A stretch of DNA of 64,000 bases, taken from assembly GCA_034687125.1 (NCBI GenBank), contig JAQGBZ010000345.1:1-64000 (forward strand), read 5' to 3'. Position numbers and translations under genes: made by a program. Numbering within the stretch: the first letter of the stretch is position 1; each line of letters starts with the position of its first letter. Positions 56,701 to 64,000 of this stretch are shown here, piece after piece. Source of the stretch: Neelides folsomi (Eukaryota; Arthropoda; Collembola; Neelipleona; Neelidae). The notes under the pieces were generated by a model. It was given only the letters and a program-made list of their open reading frames with translations. It did no database searches and was not told where the DNA came from.

Positions 56701-59266
56701 ATTTATATAGGGAAATGTAGTTGAGAATTTGCAATGGTAATTTGCAATAACAATTTGTAAATACTTTCATTTTGTACAGTTTTAAGATTTTACAAAAAAG
56801 GAAATTAAGGAGTTTAATAACTGCAAATCTGCAAAGTTTAATGAATGTGTATTTGTATATGTATTTGTATGTACTTTTATGTCTAAAGATGTTTTCTGTC
56901 CTTTTAGTTGTCAATGAAGTGAATAAAGGAAGTGTTTTTTTGTTCCATTCAACTTTCCACACATTAATGACATTAATGGTCCAATTGTGTTCCTGAGACT
57001 TCCGAGTGTTAAAATATGATTTGGGTGTTTAAATAAAAGTGAAGTTGTTAAAGTGTCGTTAATTCCTCCGAGTCCCGGTTCATTCCCGTAAGATCCAATT
57101 ATTCCGCTATCGCTTTTAAATACTTTTTATAAACCTCCCAGGAAGGAACAAAGGAACAAAACCCTTCAATGACAAATTGACAAATAAATGTTTCCGATTG
57201 TCAAGTGAGACGCGGAAAGTCAAACGTTTAAATTCTTCAAATATCTTCTTCTCACTCTTTAGTCTCAATAAAAAGAAATGGACATTTCTTCACAGTTAAC
57301 TTTAAACTTAAACTTCCCTATAAATTCCCATTAACTTCCAATCTTACTTCCATATAACTTCCTTATATAAATCCTATATAACTTCCGTATCACTCCCATA
57401 TAAATTGTATATAAATTCCGTATAAATTGTATTTAACGTCTCTTTATTATAAGGATTGATTGAGTGATGGAAATAATGACTTTGTGATGAAAATGATTTA
57501 TAAGTTGGAAAGGGACAGTTGGAGAATCTAAAATTTAAAGAATGAAAAAGATGTTGGTGAACTCAGCGGCTAATTCCGATCAGCTTGAATAAATAATAAT
57601 TATGATCCTTCAAGACTCCTTCTTTGGTTTCTTTGTAATGAGAAAGGTCTGGGAGTTTTGATGGGTCTGTTAGAGGAATCCTTTTTAATTCCCATCTCCG
57701 GATGGGCGATTACAAGACACGGTGTGGAAATTGGTCTTTTAAATTCATGGAGGTGTCTGGAATTTATAAGCATTATTTATTTCATGGTTCAAGCTTTCCA
57801 GTCCTTCCAGCCATTCTTAAAAGATCATTCACTTCACAGTCAACTCCATATATATCATATACAATTTCATATACGATCCATATGCAATTCCTTATATTTA
57901 ATATAAAATTCTTTTACTTCTCAATCAACCCCCGACCCGGAAACAATCTTTTAAAGAACCAGCCGAAATATATTTTTTTAAGAATAATAAAATTCTATAT
58001 ATTTCATATCAGGTAGTTAAATGAAGTAATTTACTTTCTTATGATTATCATATGATTCTTATGATTTTTTTTACAATTTGAGAATGAAAGTGTAAAATTG
58101 ATCATTTCTCATATTGTTGATGTGGAAAGAATTCGATTTTTCATTTGCTTCCGTAAACTCCTACACTTTGGGTGTGTATTAAATGTGTGAGTATTAAGAT
58201 GGGCAAAGACCTTCCAAAATCGTATAATTCATACAAGTATTAAGTGAAGTAAGAACAAGTGTTCTTTACATTTAGTTTCTTCCCATCTTCTCCCCTCTCA
58301 CGTAGTTTATTAAACTCCTCTCATTTTGGGATTGCAATAAGTTGGTGTAATGTAGCGGAATCATTTGAGAGCGACAGACCATTTCAATACCATTTGAAAA
58401 ATTGAAAAAAATTAAAATTAAACAAACGCTAAACTCGGTCTGCCAACTGTCGGAAATTTATACTAACAATAAATATTGTAAATTTTACTAATTGTTATTT
58501 TAAAAATGTTATTTTAAAAAAATTTTATTTTAAAATAAGAATGAATTTAAGAATGATTTTCAAGAGCGGAGAATTGAAGATCAAATTGATGAATTGAAAG
58601 GAATTGAAGTAGGAAAATATTTTTTATATCAATTCGTGATTTTGGTTCTTTATCTCTTCGTATTTGAAGTTGAAGTTCGGAAGCTCACGAAAATGTTTTT
58701 ATGTCTTTTTTAATCCATTTCATTCCTCTCTCATCGCTGGCCGCATCTTCCATTTCTGCTCGACTTCCTTTTACCCATTATGATACAAATGGTAAATAAG
58801 AAAAATGTACTTTTATCAAAATTGATACTTAGGGAATTCTTTTTCTATATTCTTTTTCTATATAAATTTTTTCTATTCCTCAAATTTCTATTGTTCTCTC
58901 TCTTCACCCGATACTGAGTCTTCAAGACCTCATGTAAACTTTAAAATCTTTATATTGTTGTTAAGAGTCATTGAGAGGACAATCAACCAGATGACACGAA
59001 ATAGGAGTTTTAAGATTTGAAAGATTTTGGTCAATTGAGCACAAAATGAATTTTGTTACCTTTCCCGTCCCGCTTTTCGTTCCTGACTTTAATCCCGATC
59101 TGGCCGAAGTTCTGTTGTTCTTCTTCGACCCTTTGGATCTCTTAGCTTGAAACTGCGAAGAAACGTTCGACTTCCCACCTTCGTTTTCCAAAGCAGCGGC
59201 GAGAGTTAATAAAAATGTGACGAAGATGAGAAATGACAAGTGGAAATTCATCTTCGCCATTTTCAT
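47732..59266 (-). CDS. Arthropod-type cysteine-rich secreted protein, function unknown
   Basis: Six exons: 59266-59060, 53666-53508, 53241-53104, 48317-48167, 48032-47916 and 47802-47732. They join in phase to 280 residues; the first three junctions are phase 0. The signal peptide (NFHLSFLIFVTFLLTLAAA) is followed by a Lys/Ser/Arg-rich region (RSKGSKKNNRTSARSGLKSG). A conserved-looking core then contains KYHYYPHNQHLYLLPEC, VCSAVYLRLNYSQPLCACP, TCEPTGEVRECRAPKDWSIL, GKAHYLVICRCPAPGYL, YARVPGIRVYGMTCVRYP and a final EFPWHRMEPLL. Ten cysteines in the core suggest five disulfides. I believe similar proteins occur widely in arthropods but cannot name one with a known role; a secreted ligand or matrix factor is possible. 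Introns 1 and 3 are about 5.4 and 4.8 kb, against about 100 bases elsewhere. Assignment of exon 1 across the long intron is the weakest join. Confidence 0.75.
49022..49150 (-). CDS. Possible 42-residue small ORF in intron
   Basis: Begins MDAENILNGLLNGANNGVAF and continues IPSRLSESLQRQLHGLKNSR before a TAA stop. Base composition is clearly less AT-rich than its surroundings and the residue mix looks protein-like. It overlaps a plus-strand frame carrying a Leu run from a TTA repeat. It could be an independent small protein, an orphan exon or chance. No homology recognised. Confidence 0.25.
   Translation of the reverse strand: MDAENILNGLLNGANNGVAFIPSRLSESLQRQLHGLKNSRVK
49336..49407. mobile_element. 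72-bp MITE, family CAGGGTGGGCCATAAGTA (copy 3)
   Basis: Complete copy with inverted ends CAGGGTGGGCCATAAGTATC and GATACTTATGGCCCACCCTG, flanked by TA (49334-49335, 49408-49409). The interior includes TTTCTTTTTTATACGATTGT, matching the truncated copy at 15239. Confidence 0.85.
50440..50570. repeat. Simple repeat (TTTTTACAAT / TTTTGCAA units)
   Basis: About ten tandem units of roughly 10 to 12 bases alternating TTTTTACAATT and TTTTTGCAATT. The apparent open frames across it are repeat artefacts (F-L-Q-F-L). Confidence 0.7.
51925..51957. repeat. TA microsatellite
   Basis: An uninterrupted AT/TA dinucleotide run of about 22 to 24 bases within a longer ATACATATAT-rich stretch. Confidence 0.7.
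53946..53974. promoter_or_regulatory. Octamer plus palindromic X-box (RFX-type) site in intron 1
   Basis: ATTTGCAT (POU octamer) at 53946-53953 lies eight bases from the perfect palindrome GTTGCCATGGCAAC at 53961-53974, which matches the RFX X-box consensus. AACGTCACG follows within a few bases and contains a CRE-like half site. Located about 280 bases upstream of exon 2 of the secreted-protein gene. Enhancer function is inferred. Confidence 0.5.
53975..59059. other. Long intron 1 of the secreted-protein gene
   Basis: AT-rich with local tandem repeats: a roughly 26-bp unit like CCCATTTAAATCCTGTGTAT at 56180-56290, and degenerate CCTATATAACTTCCGTAT-like units at 57340-57435. Scattered open frames up to about 160 codons (for example minus 56477-56962) look like chance translation of AT-rich sequence. 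Confidence 0.5.
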
Positions 59267-59278
59267 ATAATAAAACAC

Positions 59279-60866
59279 TTCAAATTTTCATTTCACTAAT
59301 TGTTCACAAATGGCCAACACTTTTATTTTTAATTGTTCAAATTAATAAAAAAAATGTTCAAAATAAAAAATATTAAAAATAAAAAATATTAAAAAATGAA
59401 AATTTAAAAAATGAAAGTATTAAAAATGAAAACTTTAAAAATGAAAATATTGAAAATAAAATTATTTTGAGAATTTTTGAAAAATTAATTTCAGGATTTT
59501 GGATTTTAAAAATATTAAATTTAAAAAACTTTGATTTTTCAATGTTTTGTATGAATAAAATCAAACTGATGATTTTGGTTGTGTGGTTGTGAGTTGAATG
59601 TGAGTCTTATTGGAATGTTGGTTGTATTAATCTGGGGTATTGTAGGTGAGGAGTCGGAGCCGTTAAAATCTTCCCCCTTCCACGTTCTGCTCCGTCGATC
59701 GTCGAGGGCTGAGTGAACTCAACACCTGTCGAACCCTCAGCTTTTACACCTCCAATTACTAATTAGAACATCCCATTATCCCCTTTTCAATCCCTTTGTC
59801 CCTTTCCAAGTAAAAGGGTGCTTAAGACTTAAAACCCCCAATTTCCCATTCTTACTAAAATACAAACAATCTGATCTTGAATTAATAGCAATGCCAAAAT
59901 ACCATAAAAGTCATATTCAGCCAATTGATCCCAAATTCGCATTATTAAAAACAATCGGATTTGATGAGGTTTAACTTTAATGTTAATGTTAATGTTTAAA
60001 TCTTATTGTTTTAATGAAATCTCTTTTAATAACAATTACTTTTAATTACAATTACTTTAATAACTTCAATTCTTCATTTTTAGGTTCAAAATGTTTGAGC
60101 ATTTGTTTGGGACGTTGAATGAGCGTTGGATCCATTTTTCTGATGAGGAATTTAAAGACGCGTCTCATATGAGTTGAGTCTGAGTGAATGAAGGACAGGA
60201 GGAAATGAAGGATAACAAATGGGAGTTTTGTTCTTGGGATGATTCTTCTAACTGTCCCATTCCAACTTTGACGGACTTGCAACAAATTTCCCCATTTAAC
60301 CCAAATTTTATATAAATTTAGATTCAGACTCACGATGCTTTTAACACCATTACGCCCAAATTCACAACTTGATGACCAAAATTGTCTTTCAAATTCCCAA
60401 AAGAAGTTTTTAACTTTCTATAAAAGATTTTTTAGATTAATTAAATTCTAAACTTATTTCTTTATCCTAGTTATCCTTATATGTAAAAACGTTCGCCATT
60501 ACCGTATTGCAATCATATATACTGTATATACACATATCATTATCATATATATAGTATACAGTATATATAAATATATTATATAAAATGTATGTACATATCA
60601 TGATTGTATCAATGTATATTTTTTAATGTAATTGTAGGAATGCTTTGATAGGAAATTGTAAAGTTTTTGAACTAGGAATAATAAATGTAAATAAAAAGGA
60701 ATTAACGCATGTAATTGACACTTTTGAGACACTTTTAAAAGACGTGAAGAATTTCTTTAATTCTGGTGTGTAATTGTAATTAGTTAGTTATATTTTAATT
60801 TTGTTTGGCTTTGGCGAGAGGGTGAATATGCAAAAGTGTAATTTGGTTGTGCTTTGACTTTTGAGA
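59279..60866. other. Upstream region of the secreted-protein gene
   Basis: AAAAATGAAAATATTAAA-type low complexity at 59340-59520. A GC-richer patch at 59640-59760 (TCCGTCGATCGTCGAGGG) could mark the promoter or 5' UTR. A 93-codon minus frame at 60052-60333 has no recognisable feature. Confidence 0.4.
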
Positions 60867-61043
60867 TTAATTCCACTTGTCAGTTCTTTGCCTTGTTGAG
60901 TGTTGTAAAAGAAAAACAAGAAGCCCTGGGAGAATTCCATTTAACATTAAAAGATTAAAACGGCTAATGAGAATTTCTACCGTCCTTTCAATGTCTCCTT
61001 CAGGGCCAAACATTTTCAAAATATCCGCCGGCTTTAAAGACAT
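60867..61043 (-). CDS. Possible 58-residue ORF or exon
   Basis: Begins MSLKPADILKMFGPEGDIER, immediately preceded by an acceptor-like TTTATTTAG, and continues to a TAA stop; a donor-like GTAGAA follows ERT. Codon content of the first 25 residues looks coding. It could be an internal exon of an unrecognised minus-strand gene with sequence around 61360-61540, but no joining splice pair was found. Confidence 0.25.
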   Translation of the reverse strand: MSLKPADILKMFGPEGDIERTVEILISRFNLLMLNGILPGLLVFLLQHSTRQRTDKWN

Positions 61044-64000
61044 CTAAATAAATTTACAAGATAAAATACAAGTTTCGTTTAAAGTTTCTTTTAAAGTTTC
61101 GTTTAAAGTTCAATAATTGATATAATCATCGGTGACAGTTAAATTTATTGGAAATGGTTGAAGGAAAAGTAATTAAAGTTGTAAATGTGCAATATAATGA
61201 TGAGATCGCATTGAATATATTTATTCAATATAATTTCTATATATTTACGATATAATTTACTATGTACATATTTTCTATATAATTTGTTGTATATTTTCTA
61301 TATATTTTATGTGTAAATGTATTTGTTGTATATGTTGGGTATATATTGGTGTGGTCTTCTCCTTAAAATCCTCCTGGCCCATTTTGCTTCTTCTTGCATA
61401 ATAATGGGTAGGTTGAATGGAAGATCTCCGTCGGTTCCTCCGTTATCCGCCTCCAAGGCTCTGATGACAATTATAATAAAGGGAGCTGTTTGGGATTTCT
61501 CCCCCGGGGGTCGCCCATTCTTGAACTTAAAACAAAAGAGGAAATTTTCCATAAAATATACTCCATTTACAATTGGGAGCAGGTCGTCTTTTTTACACAA
61601 TAAATTGATCACTAAACTATTTTTAATTCTACTCCTAATTTGACACAGTGGATAATTCACAAAATCAGTCAAAATCTTCATTTTTTGCTAAAAACCCTTT
61701 TTTGCAATTTATTTTTACAAATTCCCCTTTTTGCAAAATTCCTCTTTGCGATTTTTTACAAAATTCATCTTACTTTAAATGTAAACTATGAATGTTTAAG
61801 CTTTTGATTAATAATTCAAATTAAATGGAATGGAATTTCCAACGGGATTTGAAATAATATTTTAAGAATTTATTTATTATGATTTTAAATATTATACAGT
61901 TTTATACGTAATATTAAATTATGGGATTTGACCCGATTTATTTTTGGTTAAATGAGAATTTGTGAGTTTTTTGTGATTTTTCGTCAATTTATGTTGTTTG
62001 TAATTTGATCATTAGAGCGTGGGGATTGGAGGCAAAAGGTGTATAATGAGCTCAAAGCTTCTCCCATTGTTGACGTTCAGGTGGGCCGAAGATGATTGTG
62101 AGGATTCTCATGAACTTCATACAGCTCCAGTTTAGTTCACTTCATGGGGATTCATTCAGAGGAAAAATTCACAAATCCTACCCAAATTCATTACATATAC
62201 AAATATAAGCATATATAATACATATTATATATACATCGTACATAATATTCCTTATATAACTAATGTAATACAATAGTAATACTAAATACTAATACTAAAA
62301 GTAATACTTATAATGTATCGTATTTATACCCCAAAATATTTTTTTCCTTATTTATGATAAGTTTAATTAGAAATGAAGTTTGAACATTTTTTTCATCTTT
62401 TCCTCAACGGGATTTTTGCATTGTCGGATTTTGTGGTTCAAAATTGCTCCGTTCCCTTCGCTGAGCTCACACATTTCCTTTCTGGATCAAAATTGTGCAC
62501 GTGTCCTTTTATTCACTATTAACATTACAATTTACATTACATTTGTATATTACATTTGTATTAGCCTATGAGATTCTTAATTTATTAATGGGCCTTGATT
62601 AAGGCAGAAAATCTCAAAATAATTTCTGAAATTATTTTGAGATTTTCAGCTTATTTATAAGTTGAACGATCCCCAAATTTGTTCCTACATAAATTCCCTC
62701 TCAACGGAAGTGGTCAGAAAATTTCCGTAAACTCTCGTGGATCAAATTCCTTTTTTATTAGATTAAAAGGATATTTGTGTTACAGTTAGGAATTAAAGTT
62801 CGTTATTAACTTTATTCCTCTCCTCACGTCCCGAATTTTGATCCCCATGAATTAGCAAATGCCGCTTTCTTTATCTCGCCATCCAACACTTTGACTCCGA
62901 GTGTATCACACAGAATCACACAGAATCAAAGGGGTGAAAAACATACCGCTAGTCAACTCAAATAAAACTATCTTCAAATATATTCAATATACATACATAT
63001 AAAAAATACATTATATACATATCCATATCATATAGTATATTTGCATATACTGTATTATATTCATATTAATATATATATATATAAATTTGTATATAATTTT
63101 AGATCTGATCTTTGTATAGAGGTAATAATGAAATGTATTGAGGCGTAAAGGTGTGGAGATCTCATTGATCACATTACTATTATTAAAGCGTAAAATGGTC
63201 CGTGTTATCTTTATTGGTCTTTGATGGAGATGGATGAAATGGCCCAAGGATGAAAAAGAGATCGCTTCATCTCCGAGATACTCCAAGAGATCTCTTTAGA
63301 TATAGGAAAAGAACTAAAAAGATGGATGGGAAAAATCATTTGGATTCTCCTTGTAAGGGCCAAATAATTAATTCTCTTTTTTTAATTCTTTACCAAGTGA
63401 CCCACTGAACTCCTAATTGTCATTGTGGGAGAGGAAAAGAATATTATTTATCATTTTACTCCCCCCCATCACTCAAACACTCACAGACAGAGGAGAACAG
63501 AAAGGAAGGGAAAGGACAATGGGAAATAAAAATGTCATCAACTTATCATTCACGTCATCAGAACAATTTGAGAAGAACCGGAGGTTAACCGGAGGTCAAC
63601 GTTCAATATCCTTTTTATAACCGCAATGAAATTCAATTCAATTAAAAATCCTCATTGAGACTGAGACATTGAAAGTGTTTTCTTTAGTTCTATTGTCATT
63701 TTGTGATTTGATTGAATTATTTCCTTTGTCGTTTCATTCAATTATGAATTTTCTATCATTCGTGAGTTTTGCGGATTTGCGGAAGTTGAGAGAGAAAACT
63801 TTGTACTTTTATTGTAAATCCCTCAATGGTCAAATAAAAAAGAAAAAGCCACGAAAGTGAACCAAAGTCAACAATGTCTTCATTGTTGTTGGTCTTGCAT
63901 TCTTGGGCGTTCTTTGAGCTCTACAAAAAGGTAAAAGGTCAATCTGGTCAATGTCAAGAAATCGGTGAATTTTCCATCGATTATATTACAATTTACATAT
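61044..64000. other. Gene-poor terminal region
   Basis: A GC-richer patch at 61360-61540 is open on both strands (minus: ALEADNGGTDGDLPFNLPII) without start or splice support. A perfect 20-bp inverted repeat with a one-base spacer lies at 62607-62647. Otherwise AT-rich sequence with TA-rich runs (about 62200-62300 and 63000-63080) and nothing that I can call. Confidence 0.45.
62607..62647. repeat. Perfect 20-bp inverted repeat
   Basis: GAAAATCTCAAAATAATTTC, one base, then its exact complement GAAATTATTTTGAGATTTTC. The spacer is too short for a stable RNA hairpin loop, so a cruciform or tiny transposon relic is as likely as a regulatory hairpin. Confidence 0.7.

Noticed and set aside
56477-56962. 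161-codon minus-strand open frame
   Set aside because: Dominated by K, I, Y, F and N from AT-rich DNA, no domain, no splice or promoter support, and no coding-like composition.
61307-61681. Overlapping long frames on both strands
   Set aside because: Neither frame has a recognisable domain and no donor site was found to join it to other exons; kept only as a note.
1-64000. CRISPR arrays, bacterial operons, attachment sites
   Set aside because: The sequence is clearly eukaryotic with spliced genes; no regularly spaced identical repeats were seen.

Overview
This is a eukaryotic, very AT-rich window, most likely from an arthropod. It has short GT-AG introns (mostly 60 to 150 bases), a ZAD-like C2H2 zinc-finger cluster, divergent ionotropic and gustatory-type chemoreceptors, a pancreatic-type lipase, AUP1, purine nucleoside phosphorylase and a prolyl 4-hydroxylase alpha remnant. 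A family-17 glucanase with introns, unusual for an animal, together with intronless ionotropic receptors would fit a springtail (Collembola). That taxon is an inference, not something read directly. Exon structures were read by eye from reading frame, splice sites and phase. Every intact multi-exon model given here sums to a multiple of three.

Region 1 (1-10.7 kb): a decayed ionotropic-receptor fragment and a mariner-type remnant; an intronless ionotropic-receptor-like gene (-); a seven-exon secreted lipase (+) carrying a foldback transposon in intron 4 and a short MITE in intron 6; and purine nucleoside phosphorylase (-). Region 2 (10.7-15.4 kb): a 228-bp MITE, a secreted helical protein with a Pro/Lys-rich tail (-) and a GH17 glucanase (-). 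Region 3 (15.4-42 kb): a tandem minus-strand array of ZAD-like C2H2 genes. Seven read intact, one carries two stop codons and two are truncated copies. The array is interrupted by chemoreceptor genes or remnants (17.9-20.6 kb), an AUP1 gene, transposon debris and a prolyl 4-hydroxylase pseudogene. Region 4 (42-44.4 kb): a small four-TM membrane protein and a broken chemoreceptor. Region 5 (44.4-64 kb) is gene-poor. It holds one six-exon gene for a Cys-rich secreted protein spread over about 11.5 kb (47.7-59.3 kb, minus), with long introns containing a MITE, AT-rich repeats and a palindromic RFX-type X-box.

The most interesting system is the zinc-finger array. Its genes share an almost invariant three-exon design (first two exons 121 and 195 bases), a conserved promoter-like block upstream containing TGAGACATT and usually a TATA-like core, an IKKEK motif just before the fingers, and short linear motifs in an acidic linker. 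It looks like an actively duplicating and decaying family of transcription factors under a common promoter type.
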